39,387 nt of DNA, taken from the NCBI RefSeq assembly GCF_006148925.1, contig NZ_VAWB01000004.1:1-39387 (forward strand). The letters run 5' to 3'. This DNA is from Hyunsoonleella aestuarii. Its GTDB lineage: Bacteria; Bacteroidota; Bacteroidia; Flavobacteriales; Flavobacteriaceae. Below the pieces are notes generated by a model. The model worked only from the letters and a program-made list of their open reading frames with translations. It had not been told where the DNA came from and did not search any database. A program made the translations under genes and the position numbers. This document shows positions 10,001-17,660 of this stretch, one piece after another (the stretch's first letter is position 1; every line of letters begins with the position of its first letter).

Positions 10001-10092
10001 ATGTCGTTTCTGAAGCGAAACAAGAATTAAGCAGAATAAAAGGCGAAGAATCTAAAACAAACTCATCAATTGAAATAGAAGAAGGTAATTAA
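7066..10092 (+). CDS. Large periplasmic tetratricopeptide-repeat protein
   Basis: This 1008-residue protein has a signal peptide (MTIKNIVALLLATTFSFQVLAQ) and then an almost continuous array of TPR and half-TPR helices from ~30 to 990. Recurrent units are 'YYKQANYDNAISEFNKIV', 'YYHLGESYINLDKKQEAL' and 'AMYELGNSYVKANETDKAM'. Arrays of this type make periplasmic or outer-membrane-facing scaffolds. It has no enzyme motif. The 36-base gap to a barrel gene and the shared promoter suggest that the two products act together. Automated annotation often calls this family a 'TPR component of the TonB system', which is unproven. It is distinct from the gliding lipoprotein SprE/PorW because there is no lipobox Cys. 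Confidence 0.75.
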   Translation: MTIKNIVALLLATTFSFQVLAQQSAAYTSNLVDYQKALSLYNNQQYLAAQSLFRNVKKTANEEVLLSDCAYYIANCAVRLNQQNADGLVEDFVKDYPTSTKRNTAFVDVGDYYFENSKYAHAKKWYDKVNESALGRNEREKFYFKNGYAAFSTKNYREAKKNLSRVENSQEYGSQAKYYIGFMAYEGDDYDKANEYFDQVSDQERYQEKLSYYQADLNFKLGNFEKAIKLAEDRLETSDDTEVSELSKIIGESYFNLKQYKEAIPYLKAYKGKRGRWNNTDFYQLGYAYYKQANYDNAISEFNKIVDGRNAIAQNAYYHLGESYINLDKKQEALNAFKNASEMDFDLKIQEDAWLNYAKISYEIGNPYQSAPQVLAGYLDEYPNTPYKEEIETLLIDSYITSKNYKEALKLLEGKKNFENKVAYQKVAFYRGIELYNETQYQEASLLFDESLKEPRDPKYTARTTFWKAETDYNLTNYEDALIGFKQFQQQTHSASTPEFENIDYNLAYTYFKQKNYPKATEYFNQFIQNKKEDKVRLNDAYLRLGDGHFVTSQYSNAINAYERAIALNEIESDYPFFQKAISVGYSGNSSKKISELETFIESYPKSKLRDDAMYELGNSYVKANETDKAMAIYNRLSNEYRMSSFVPKALLRQGLVYYNGNQNEQALTKFKRVAGDYPGTPEAVQAVSTARLIYIDLGRVDDYAAWVRTLDYVEVTDVDLDNATYEAAEKQYLDNNTDKAIKQFNGYLNEFPNGIHSLQSHFYLAQLYYKKDLLGNAAPHYKYVVEASQSEYTEEALSRLSQYYLESKDWNQATPLLLRLEQEASFPQNVIFAQSNLMKANYQLENYNDAVAYAEKVLTNSKIDNKIKSDAYIIIARSAIKTGDQEKAKDAYAKVQKVASGETAAEALYYNAYFKNKEGKHEASNKSVQKLAKDFSGYKYYSAKGLVLMAKNYDALGDAFQATYILESVIENFKEFDDVVSEAKQELSRIKGEESKTNSSIEIEEGN

Positions 10093-10128
10093 TAAAGCCA
10101 GTTCTTTTAAAATCTAAAAAAATCAAAT

Positions 10129-11865
10129 ATGCGTAAGCACTCAAAACATATATTAGTTCTAACATTAGTATTAATTACAACTTTAGTTTTTTCACAACAA
10201 AGAGAAAATGATACCATAAAAACAGGTGTTATAGATGTTGTTAAACCTTATACCCCATCTATTTCTGATGCTTTTAAAGTAAAAGAAATACCATCGTTAG
10301 ATGATGAAGTTACCGATGCTAAACAAGAAGTGAAGTATAATATTTTTTCGTTTCCTGTAGCCTCAACCTTTACCCCTGCAAAAGGCAGAGCAGCAGTGGT
10401 TGAAAAAGCGAAACCCATTAAATTATATGATAATTATGCCACAATTGGCTTTGGAACATATACTACCATATTAGGCGAAGTGTACTTGAACCATGCGATA
10501 AGCAGAACCGAAAGTGTTGGTGGTTATATTAGTCATCATTCGTCTCAGGGCGATATAGATGACGTCGTATTTGATAATGATTTTTCAGATTCAAAAATAA
10601 ATGTCAATTATTCATCTAGATTGCGTGATTTGTCATGGAATGTTGAAGGTGGTTTTCAAAGATTCACAAACAATTGGTATGGTATTCCAGACTTATTGAC
10701 ATTACAAGCACAGGCTAATAATATTCAACCAGATCATTCTTTTTTTAGTGCACATTTTGGTGGGGATATTACATTTGAAGATACTTACATAAATTCAGGA
10801 AGCTTCTTTTTTAGACGTTTTGGAGATAATCAAGGATCTGGAGAAAACCGATTTAAAGTAAATACTTTAATTGATATTCCAATAAGCGGTGAGGAAGTAG
10901 CAACTAAAATTACGTTTGACTATTTAAGCGGAACGTTCGATAGAAGTTACGATTCCTTGGGCGAAATAAATTATGGAAATTTTCAAATTGGATTAACACC
11001 TAGTTATCAAATAAAAGAAGATGATTTAACCGTTAATTTAGGGTTTTCAGCATTTTATTTGAATGAAGAAGTTACAGGAGATAACAAGTTTTATATCTAT
11101 CCCAATGTCACTGCAAGTTACCGTTTGGTAAACGATGTGTTAATTGCATATGGTGGTATAGAAGGTGGATTAATTCAGAATTCCTATCATGGGTTTGCCA
11201 CCGAGAATCCATTTGTTTCACCAACGTTAATGATTATGCCGACCGACCAACAATACAATGCTTACATTGGTCTAAAAGGAAAGCTTTCTAGTAATATGAG
11301 TTATAACATAAGCGGAAGTTATCTAGCCGATAGAAATAAGGCTTTGTTTAGAAGTAATACTACACTTTTAGATTTTATAGATGCTGAAAATTACCAATAT
11401 GGGAACTCCTTTGGTGTCGCCTATGATAATGTTGATACCTTTGGTGTTGCTGGAGAAATTAACGTAGATGTTAATAGAAATTTTAAGTTAGGTATTAAGG
11501 CAGAATATTTTAACTATTCTATGAATGATGAAGCGGAAGCTTGGAATTTACCAGATGTAAAAGGCTCTTTATTTCTAGATTATCAAATAAATGAACATTG
11601 GTTTGCAGGCGCTAATTTATTTTACATCGGCGAGCGAAAGGATTTATTGAGTATTATCGATCCGCTAGAAGGATTCAGAGCAATGACGGTTACTTTGGAT
11701 AGTTATTTTGATGCTAATGCACATTTAGGTTATCATATCAATGACCAAATCTCTGTATTTGCAAAAGCCAATAATATAGCCAATGAAGCTTACCAAAAAT
11801 GGGCTGAATTCCCGGTACAAAGTATTCAGTTTTTAGCTGGTGCTACTTTTAAGTTTGACTTCTAA
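10129..11865 (+). CDS. Outer-membrane beta-barrel protein, TonB-receptor-like but without plug
   Basis: This 578-residue protein has a signal peptide (MRKHSKHILVLTLVLITTLVFSQ), a ~90-residue periplasmic N-terminal segment with 'DVVKPYTPSISDAFKVKEIP', and then alternating amphipathic strands to the C-terminus, which ends in aromatic F (GATFKFDF). The last strands ('FDANAHLGYHINDQISVFAKANNIANEAYQ') resemble the end of TonB-dependent receptors, yet there is no room for a plug domain or a TonB box. The barrel is therefore probably a structural or assembly partner rather than an active importer; this is inference. It directly follows the TPR gene in one operon. The convergent methyltransferase gene ends 20 bases further on. 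Confidence 0.7.
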   Translation: MRKHSKHILVLTLVLITTLVFSQQRENDTIKTGVIDVVKPYTPSISDAFKVKEIPSLDDEVTDAKQEVKYNIFSFPVASTFTPAKGRAAVVEKAKPIKLYDNYATIGFGTYTTILGEVYLNHAISRTESVGGYISHHSSQGDIDDVVFDNDFSDSKINVNYSSRLRDLSWNVEGGFQRFTNNWYGIPDLLTLQAQANNIQPDHSFFSAHFGGDITFEDTYINSGSFFFRRFGDNQGSGENRFKVNTLIDIPISGEEVATKITFDYLSGTFDRSYDSLGEINYGNFQIGLTPSYQIKEDDLTVNLGFSAFYLNEEVTGDNKFYIYPNVTASYRLVNDVLIAYGGIEGGLIQNSYHGFATENPFVSPTLMIMPTDQQYNAYIGLKGKLSSNMSYNISGSYLADRNKALFRSNTTLLDFIDAENYQYGNSFGVAYDNVDTFGVAGEINVDVNRNFKLGIKAEYFNYSMNDEAEAWNLPDVKGSLFLDYQINEHWFAGANLFYIGERKDLLSIIDPLEGFRAMTVTLDSYFDANAHLGYHINDQISVFAKANNIANEAYQKWAEFPVQSIQFLAGATFKFDF

Positions 11866-11884
11866 ACATACCCCAATAAAAATA

Positions 11885-12595
11885 CTATCTCAACCGCGCC
11901 AAATAATCAAAATGCTCTCCATCTAAAACTGATTCACAGTTAAGACCAACAGCATCACATGCAAATTTTAAGGTGTCAAAATCTAAATATAGCCATTTCA
12001 TGGGATTTTCATTTTTACCTTTGTAGCTTAAAAAATAATCGAGTTCGCCATAGTAGCTGGAGTTCATATTCATCCAATAACCACCATCTTCATCTTCGTA
12101 CATATACTTAATATCGGACGAATCAATAAGAATTTGTCCTTTAGGTTTTAGTAAGGATTTTAAATGTGATAAATATTTAGAAACTTGATTTAATTCTTTA
12201 AAAATTCCTGTGCCATTCATTAAAAGAAGTATGGTGTCAAATGTTTCAGTTTCATTTAGCACATCTTTTAGTGTTGCATTTAAAACGCCGCGTTGTTTTG
12301 AAACTGTGATAGCGCCTGGTGAGACGTCAATGGATTTAACGCTAAATCCTTTTTCTTGCAAATACAAACTGTGACTGCCTGCACCACAACCAACATCCAA
12401 AATATTTCCCTTACATAGTTTTAATGCTTTTTGTTCAATTATTGGCATGTCTTTATAACCTCTGAATAGATAAGGAACCGGTAAAATATCATCATCAGAA
12501 ATACTTGTAGATGTTATTATATCCTGGGTGTATTTCCCATTTTGATAATCTAATAAAGCTTTTCCGAAAAGGTCTTTCATTCTGTTTGTTATCAT
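11885..12595 (-). CDS. Class I SAM-dependent methyltransferase
   Basis: This 236-residue protein has a Rossmann methyltransferase core: motif I ILDVGCGAGSHS (residues ~65-76), an acidic residue ending strand 2 in 'VKSIDVSP', and post-motif 'FDTILLLMNGTGIF'. The C-terminal half includes 'LKPKGQILIDSSD', the usual strand 5 region. The substrate cannot be read from sequence. Met6 (MKDLFGKALLDYQ) is a reasonable alternative start because similar proteins often begin there. The gene diverges from the Cys-cluster gene at 12654 across 58 bases. Confidence 0.8.
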   Translation of the reverse strand: MITNRMKDLFGKALLDYQNGKYTQDIITSTSISDDDILPVPYLFRGYKDMPIIEQKALKLCKGNILDVGCGAGSHSLYLQEKGFSVKSIDVSPGAITVSKQRGVLNATLKDVLNETETFDTILLLMNGTGIFKELNQVSKYLSHLKSLLKPKGQILIDSSDIKYMYEDEDGGYWMNMNSSYYGELDYFLSYKGKNENPMKWLYLDFDTLKFACDAVGLNCESVLDGEHFDYLARLR

Positions 12596-12653
12596 TTCGG
12601 GTAATTCCGATTTTTGTCAGATTTGTATCGAGAACTTTAGTTATTTTTACTTC

Positions 12654-13145
12654 ATGCAAGATTTTATAAATAACCTTCCAAAGCTCGCCAAAGATAAGCA
12701 TAATGAAAACAAAAAATTCTTTGCTAAACTTAAAAAGAAACCGCCTAAGAATTTAGATTATGTTATGCAAGAATTGCATAAAAAAGAGTTTAAACGAACA
12801 GATTGTCTGGAGTGTGCGAACTGTTGTAAAACAACGGGTCCTTTATTTACAGATAAGGATATTGATAGGGTTTCGAAGCATTTTAGAATGAAGTCCCAAC
12901 AATTTATTAGCAATTATTTGGAAATTGATGAGGATAATGATTATGTTTTACAAAGTGTACCCTGTACTTTTTTGGGAGTAGATAATTATTGTTCCATTTA
13001 TGATGTACGCCCAAAGGCATGTCGGGAATTTCCACATACTGATAGAAAAAAGTTTCAGCAAATTTCAAATCTTACATTAAAGAATGTGGCTATCTGTCCT
13101 GCTGCATTCAATATTGTTGAGGAGATGAAAAACCGAATAAAATAA
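12654..13145 (+). CDS. YkgJ-family Cys-cluster (zinc/iron-chelating) protein
   Basis: This 163-residue protein shows the UPF0153/YkgJ pattern: 'CLECANCCKTTGP' (residues ~44-56), then 'PCTFLGVDNYCSIYDVRPKACREFPH' and a later Cys in 'VAICPAAF'. The clustered Cys residues are expected to hold a metal or an Fe-S centre; the biochemical role is not established for the family. The protein is soluble, with a Lys-rich N-terminus. A membrane hydroxylase gene follows after 28 bases, probably in the same transcript. Confidence 0.8.
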   Translation: MQDFINNLPKLAKDKHNENKKFFAKLKKKPPKNLDYVMQELHKKEFKRTDCLECANCCKTTGPLFTDKDIDRVSKHFRMKSQQFISNYLEIDEDNDYVLQSVPCTFLGVDNYCSIYDVRPKACREFPHTDRKKFQQISNLTLKNVAICPAAFNIVEEMKNRIK

Positions 13146-13173
13146 TTATATTTAATTCTAAATTTTTACTTAT

Positions 13174-14004
13174 TTGGAAACGCTTTTAGTTTATTTTGAA
13201 AATATTCCAAGGCACCATCGTGTCATTATCATTGTTGGAGGCATTGCATTCTTCTGGATTATTGAAGGCGTAATCCCAAGGTTTAAATTTAATTATAAGA
13301 AGTGGAGACACGCAGTTCCTAATCTGTTTTTTAATCTAACGCTGCTTCTCATTAATTTACCGCTGGCTTTTATGCTTCTAAAATCTGCAGATTGGGTAGT
13401 TGCTAATGATTTTGGGGTTTTAAATTGGTTACCAGGTATGCCATTATGGTTGTATATAGTCTTAGGGGTTATCATGTTAGATTTTTTCGGAGCCTATCTG
13501 CCACATTTTATTGAGCATAAAGTGAGACCATTATGGATGGTACATTTAGTACATCATACCGATCATGAAGTGGATACAACAACTGCTAATCGTCATCATC
13601 CCATTGAAAGTGTTATTCGTTTTTTCTTTACGCTTTTTGGGGTTTTCATGGTTGGTACTCCTATTGGGTTGGTGCTTTTATATCAAACACTTTCGGTGTT
13701 GGCGACACAATTTAGTCATGCCAATATTAAACTACCGAAAAAGGTTGATAGAGCACTAAGCTATTTTATTGTTTCACCAGATATGCATAAGGTTCATCAT
13801 CATTTTAAGATGCCTTACACCGATTCCAACTATGGAAATATTTTTTCCATTTGGGATAGGCTATTTGGAACTTATATGGAATTAGAAACAGAAGCGATAG
13901 TTTATGGCGTAGATGTTTTTCCAGATGAAAAGAAGAATGGTAATCTTAAAGATTTACTGCTTCAACCATTTCAGAAATACAGAAAACCAACTTCCGACGA
14001 TTAA
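13174..14004 (+). CDS. Fatty acid hydroxylase / sterol desaturase family membrane protein (TTG start)
   Basis: This 276-residue protein has several transmembrane helices (about 16-33, 50-72, 90-115, 150-180). It has the di-iron histidine clusters of the FA_hydroxylase superfamily: HFIEH, HLVHHTDHE, a 'NRHHP' motif and HKVHHH. These enzymes oxidise lipid alkyl chains in the membrane; the flavobacterial substrate is unknown. The reading frame is open back to a stop at 13159, with no ATG before residue ~67 and the first helix already present. The TTG at 13174 is therefore the best start. The gene follows the Cys-cluster gene closely, and its TAA overlaps the TAA of the convergent serine hydrolase gene. 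Confidence 0.8.
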   Translation: METLLVYFENIPRHHRVIIIVGGIAFFWIIEGVIPRFKFNYKKWRHAVPNLFFNLTLLLINLPLAFMLLKSADWVVANDFGVLNWLPGMPLWLYIVLGVIMLDFFGAYLPHFIEHKVRPLWMVHLVHHTDHEVDTTTANRHHPIESVIRFFFTLFGVFMVGTPIGLVLLYQTLSVLATQFSHANIKLPKKVDRALSYFIVSPDMHKVHHHFKMPYTDSNYGNIFSIWDRLFGTYMELETEAIVYGVDVFPDEKKNGNLKDLLLQPFQKYRKPTSDD

Positions 14005-15074
14005 TTAACAAAAATAGATTCTAACTGATCTCCCAAATCGAAAATTGGAACCTGTGATAAGTTGGTTAAAATAGAAATAACAACTTTCTCCTTAGGATAA
14101 ATTAGTAATAATGTTGAAGCTCCAACGCCACCACCGGAATGACTGTATTTTGGTGTGCTATTTTTTGTTTTTCCTATACCAAAACCTAAACCATAGTAAA
14201 TCATTTCACCAGAATCTAAAACCTGAGACTTTAAAAGTTCTTGTAAGGATTCATTTGAAATAATTTTGGGCTTGATAATTTCATTTCCAAACTTCAATAA
14301 GTCTTCTGAGGTTGATATAAACCCACCACCAGCAACTTTAAACTCATTGTTCACCTCTGGTCCAAGTACTACTTTGTCATTATTTTTCACATAAAATTGG
14401 GTTCTATTTGGGATTATAGAATCAGCATAATCTAATGAAGAAGCATTCATTTCCAGCGGATTAAAAATTGTTGCTTCAACAAACGCTACAAAGTTGGTAT
14501 CAGCTATTGTTTGAATAACTTCGCTTAATAAGTTAAATCCGTAAGTACTATATTCACTTTTACTTTGTGGTTTAAATAGCAAAGGATCTTTATTAAAAAT
14601 ATTTAGACCTTCAGTAATTGTTAAAGGTTTATTTAATAGAAATTCATTGTTTTTATAATGCCTAATTCCAGCTGTATGACCTCCAATTTGACGAAGTGTA
14701 AAATCGTATTTCTTTTTGGGGTAATTAGGAAGGTAGTGATATAAACTGCTATCTAAATTTATTTTGTTTTCATCCATTAAAAGCCCAATAGCAACAGCGG
14801 TAATTGGTTTAGAAATACTTGCAATTCTAAATTGGGTATGTTTTGAAACTCTAGTGTGAGTTTTTAAGTCTGAAAATCCAAATGCTTGAGACCAAATGAG
14901 ATCTCCCTTTTTTGAAACGGCAATAGACATACCAGGAATATCATTCTTTTTGAGAAATGCTAAAGTATAATCAGATGCTGAAATTGGTTTAGCTTCAGTT
15001 GTTGCAACCCGACTCTTACATGAAAAAATTACAAGAAATGAAAGACTAAATAAAAGGAATCTGAGTTTTTCCAT
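14001..15074 (-). CDS. Serine hydrolase of the beta-lactamase/AmpC-like family, lipoprotein
   Basis: This 357-residue protein has a lipoprotein signal (MEKLRFLLFSLSFLVIFSC, lipid Cys19). The PF00144-type catalytic motifs are present: S86-I-S-K89 in 'RIASISKP', a Tyr motif 'EYSTYGF' (Y175) and 'HSGGG' near residue 315. Members include D-amino peptidases, esterases and the muropeptide amidase AmiE. Its ATG overlaps the TAA of the NamZ-like gene by one base (TAATG), so translation is coupled. That pairing resembles the Bacillus subtilis amiE-nagZ-namZ cell-wall recycling cluster, so a peptidoglycan-fragment role is the best guess. A plain esterase remains possible. Confidence 0.8.
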   Translation of the reverse strand: MEKLRFLLFSLSFLVIFSCKSRVATTEAKPISASDYTLAFLKKNDIPGMSIAVSKKGDLIWSQAFGFSDLKTHTRVSKHTQFRIASISKPITAVAIGLLMDENKINLDSSLYHYLPNYPKKKYDFTLRQIGGHTAGIRHYKNNEFLLNKPLTITEGLNIFNKDPLLFKPQSKSEYSTYGFNLLSEVIQTIADTNFVAFVEATIFNPLEMNASSLDYADSIIPNRTQFYVKNNDKVVLGPEVNNEFKVAGGGFISTSEDLLKFGNEIIKPKIISNESLQELLKSQVLDSGEMIYYGLGFGIGKTKNSTPKYSHSGGGVGASTLLLIYPKEKVVISILTNLSQVPIFDLGDQLESIFVN

Positions 15075-16324
15075 TAATTATAAATCAAATATTTTTTGCG
15101 GGTTTTTTTAAATGCAGCTAGGTCTTTTTGCCAAGACCCTTTAATTGCTTCTTCGCTTAATCCAGCTTCTATTTGTTTTTGAAGTTCAGCTGTACCAGCA
15201 TGTTTCGTAAAATTATCAGTATTAAAAAACTTTGACTTATCTGTTGTGTTTTCATATGCTTTAATAATCCATTTTAAAGTCATTTCGCCATTCAGTACTT
15301 CATCTTTTAAATCTTCACCATAGCATAAAACATTTTTATGTTTCGGGTATTTAGCACCAAAATTTTCAATAGGTGTGTACGTGAATTGGCATTTCTCCTT
15401 GTCTAAAAACGGAGCGCCATATCTTTGAAATTGAAATTCTGTTCCCCGTCCTGCGTTAATGTTGGTGCCTTCAAAAAGCCCTAAACTGGGATACAATTTT
15501 ATTGACTGATCGTTTGGTAAATTTGGAGAAGGACGTATTGGTAAACTATATGGGATATCATGCGCGAAATTTTTTAAAGTTATAACGGTTATGTCGCATT
15601 GTATACCATTTACTAACCAATTTTCTCCGTTAATCATTTGTGCGTATTCACCAATGGTCATACCGTGCACTAATGGAATGGGATGCATTCCCAGAAAACT
15701 CTGGTTTTCAATTTTTAAAGTTGGCCCATCAATATAATGACCATTAGGATTTGGTCTATCTAATATTATCATTGGAATTTTAGCTTCGGCACAAGCTTCC
15801 ATTACATTGTGAAGTGTTGAAATATAAGTGTAAAAGCGAACTCCAACATCTTGAATATCGAAAACAACTATATCAAGATCTTCTAAATGTTGTGGTAGAG
15901 GTTTTCTGTTTTTTCCGTGAAGCGATACAATTGGTAAGTTGGTTTTTTTGTCGAAACCATCATCTACATGGGCACCTGCATCAGCTTTTCCCCTAAAACC
16001 ATGTTCTGGAGCAAATACTTTCTTAATATTTACACCCCTTGAAAGTAAAGAATCAACCAAATGCGTATAGCCGTCGTTCTTAAAAACAACACTCGTTTGA
16101 TTAGCGACAATACCTATTGATTTTCCCTTCAATAAGTGTAAATAAGCTTCAGTTTGATTTGCGGCAACGATAACCTTTTCATCTTTCTCTGTCGGTATAG
16201 TTTTCTTATTAATATCGGTATCAGCTACCTTTTCATCTTTAACCTTAGATGCGCAGGAAATCATTATTAAAACAGCCCCAATTATTATTGTGAAAACTGT
16301 ATTTTTGAAAATATTAATTTGCAT
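15074..16324 (-). CDS. namZ: NamZ-like exo-N-acetylmuramidase (DUF1343), lipoprotein
   Basis: This 416-residue protein has a hydrophobic leader ending in a lipobox-like IMISC (Cys24). The DUF1343 core follows: 'LLKGKSIGIVANQTS', 'VFAPEHGFRG', 'VVFDIQDVGVRFYTYI', 'MIILDRPNPNG' and 'SLGLFEGTNINAGRGTE'. DUF1343 members are exo-beta-N-acetylmuramidases (GH171) that remove terminal MurNAc from peptidoglycan chains in B. subtilis and Tannerella. The lipid anchor would place it in the periplasm or on the outer membrane. It is the first gene of a two-gene operon with the serine hydrolase. Its ATG is only 8 bases from the start of the divergent permease gene, so the promoter must lie inside that gene. 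Confidence 0.8.
   Translation of the reverse strand: MQINIFKNTVFTIIIGAVLIMISCASKVKDEKVADTDINKKTIPTEKDEKVIVAANQTEAYLHLLKGKSIGIVANQTSVVFKNDGYTHLVDSLLSRGVNIKKVFAPEHGFRGKADAGAHVDDGFDKKTNLPIVSLHGKNRKPLPQHLEDLDIVVFDIQDVGVRFYTYISTLHNVMEACAEAKIPMIILDRPNPNGHYIDGPTLKIENQSFLGMHPIPLVHGMTIGEYAQMINGENWLVNGIQCDITVITLKNFAHDIPYSLPIRPSPNLPNDQSIKLYPSLGLFEGTNINAGRGTEFQFQRYGAPFLDKEKCQFTYTPIENFGAKYPKHKNVLCYGEDLKDEVLNGEMTLKWIIKAYENTTDKSKFFNTDNFTKHAGTAELQKQIEAGLSEEAIKGSWQKDLAAFKKTRKKYLIYN
16300..16307 (+). promoter_or_regulatory. -7 element for the permease gene, inside the namZ coding sequence
   Basis: TATTTTTG matches TAnnTTTG, lies 26 bases before the TTG start at 16333, and falls inside the signal-peptide codons of the opposite-strand namZ gene. 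No TTG at the right -33 spacing is visible. It explains how a gene with 8 bases of free upstream DNA could be transcribed. Confidence 0.5.
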
Positions 16325-16332
16325 AAATAAGT

Positions 16333-17568
16333 TTGAATTACGAGTATTTTATAGCTAAACGCATTATTGGTAGTAAAGCGTATAAAAGTAGCATTTCGGC
16401 ACCAATAATAAAAATTGGTATTGCTGCTATAGCAATTGGTATTGTAGTTATGATGATTGCGATTGCTACTGGTATCGGTCTGCAGCAAAAAATACGCGAT
16501 AAAGTAGTCGCTTTTAATGGACATGTTACTATTACAAATTATGATAGTAATAATTCGCAAGAAACTATTTATCCAATTTCCAAGAATCAAGAATTTTATC
16601 CAGAGTTTAAGTCTGTTCAAGGAATCAAGCATGTGCAGGCTGTCGCTACAAAACTAGGTGTAATAAGGACCGAAACAGATTTTGAAGGAGCTATTTTAAA
16701 AGGTGTTGATGCCAATTTTAAATGGGATTATTTTAAAGAATTTTTAGTTGAAGGTAGCCTACCTGATTATTCCAATAAACGTAATGAAGAGGTTTTAATA
16801 TCACAGTATTTAGCTAATAGATTGGGCTTTAAGTTGGGTGATAAATTTCAAATGGTTTTTGCAAAAAACGACCTGAATAAATCTCCAAATATTATTACTT
16901 ACAATGTTGTTGGTATTTATAATTCTGGTTTTCAGGATTTTGATTCAACCTACATTATTGGAGATTTGAGGCATTTACAACGAATTAATAACTGGGAAAA
17001 GGATCAAATAGGAAATTTTGAAGTGTTTATTGACGATTTTAGTAATATTGAACGAAAAACCATTGAGATATATCAAAACACACCTTCATTATTAAATACA
17101 CAGGCCATAACAGATAAGTTTTATTCCATTTTTGAGTGGATTAAAATATTTGATAAAAATATTTATGGCATTATTGGTATAATGATTCTTGTTGCTGGAA
17201 TAAATATGATAACAGCTTTGTTAGTGTTAATTTTAGAACGCACACAAATGATAGGTATTTTAAAAGCCATAGGAAGTAATAATTGGAGTGTAAGAAAACT
17301 GTTTTTATACAATGCTTCTTATTTGATTTTATTAGGTTTGTTTTGGGGAAATATAATAGGATTAGGGTTGTTATTTGCTCAAAAATATTTGAAGCTTATT
17401 CCTTTAGATCCAAGTGTCTATTATGTGACAGAAGCTCCCGTTTACATTAATTTTGGATATATATTACTTCTTAATTTTAGCACTTTAGTATTATGTCTTT
17501 TAATGTTGCTCATTCCGTCGTATATTATAACTAAAATATCGCCTGTAAAAGCTATTAGGTTTGAGTAG
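16333..17568 (+). CDS. ABC transporter permease, LolC/LolE (MacB/FtsX-like) family (TTG start)
   Basis: This 411-residue protein has one N-terminal transmembrane helix (~24-48), a large periplasmic domain (~50-270) and three C-terminal helices (~275-300, ~320-350, ~370-400). This is the topology of lipoprotein-releasing permeases. The opening 'NYEYFIAKRI.....YKSSISAP' is characteristic of the flavobacterial LolC/E-type family. An in-frame stop at 16324-16326 and the lack of any nearby ATG make TTG at 16333 the only sensible start. It would extract outer-membrane lipoproteins from the inner membrane with a LolD ATPase encoded elsewhere. FtsX is excluded because that protein is shorter and begins differently. 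Confidence 0.8.
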   Translation: MNYEYFIAKRIIGSKAYKSSISAPIIKIGIAAIAIGIVVMMIAIATGIGLQQKIRDKVVAFNGHVTITNYDSNNSQETIYPISKNQEFYPEFKSVQGIKHVQAVATKLGVIRTETDFEGAILKGVDANFKWDYFKEFLVEGSLPDYSNKRNEEVLISQYLANRLGFKLGDKFQMVFAKNDLNKSPNIITYNVVGIYNSGFQDFDSTYIIGDLRHLQRINNWEKDQIGNFEVFIDDFSNIERKTIEIYQNTPSLLNTQAITDKFYSIFEWIKIFDKNIYGIIGIMILVAGINMITALLVLILERTQMIGILKAIGSNNWSVRKLFLYNASYLILLGLFWGNIIGLGLLFAQKYLKLIPLDPSVYYVTEAPVYINFGYILLLNFSTLVLCLLMLLIPSYIITKISPVKAIRFE

Positions 17569-17633
17569 GTTGAGATGCAGACAGAAGTACTTAACAATAA
17601 CTAACTTTTAACGGTTCTCGAATAGCTTTTTAC

Positions 17634-17641
17634 TATTTTTG
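17634..17641 (+). promoter_or_regulatory. -7 promoter element for the cystathionine beta-synthase-like gene
   Basis: TATTTTTG fits TAnnTTTG and lies 19 bases before the ATG at 17661, in the 92-base gap after the permease gene. A -33 TTG is not obvious. A short leader would result. Confidence 0.55.
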
Positions 17642-17660
17642 ATTAGAATAAAATAGAACT

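Noticed and set aside
12622-12649. TTTG...TATTTTTA as promoter of the Cys-cluster gene
   Set aside because: The -7 part ends 4 bases before the start codon, which would leave essentially no leader, and the last base deviates from consensus.
12495-12701. Leftward 68-codon frame
   Set aside because: It overlaps the methyltransferase start and the Cys-cluster gene; composition is not protein-like.
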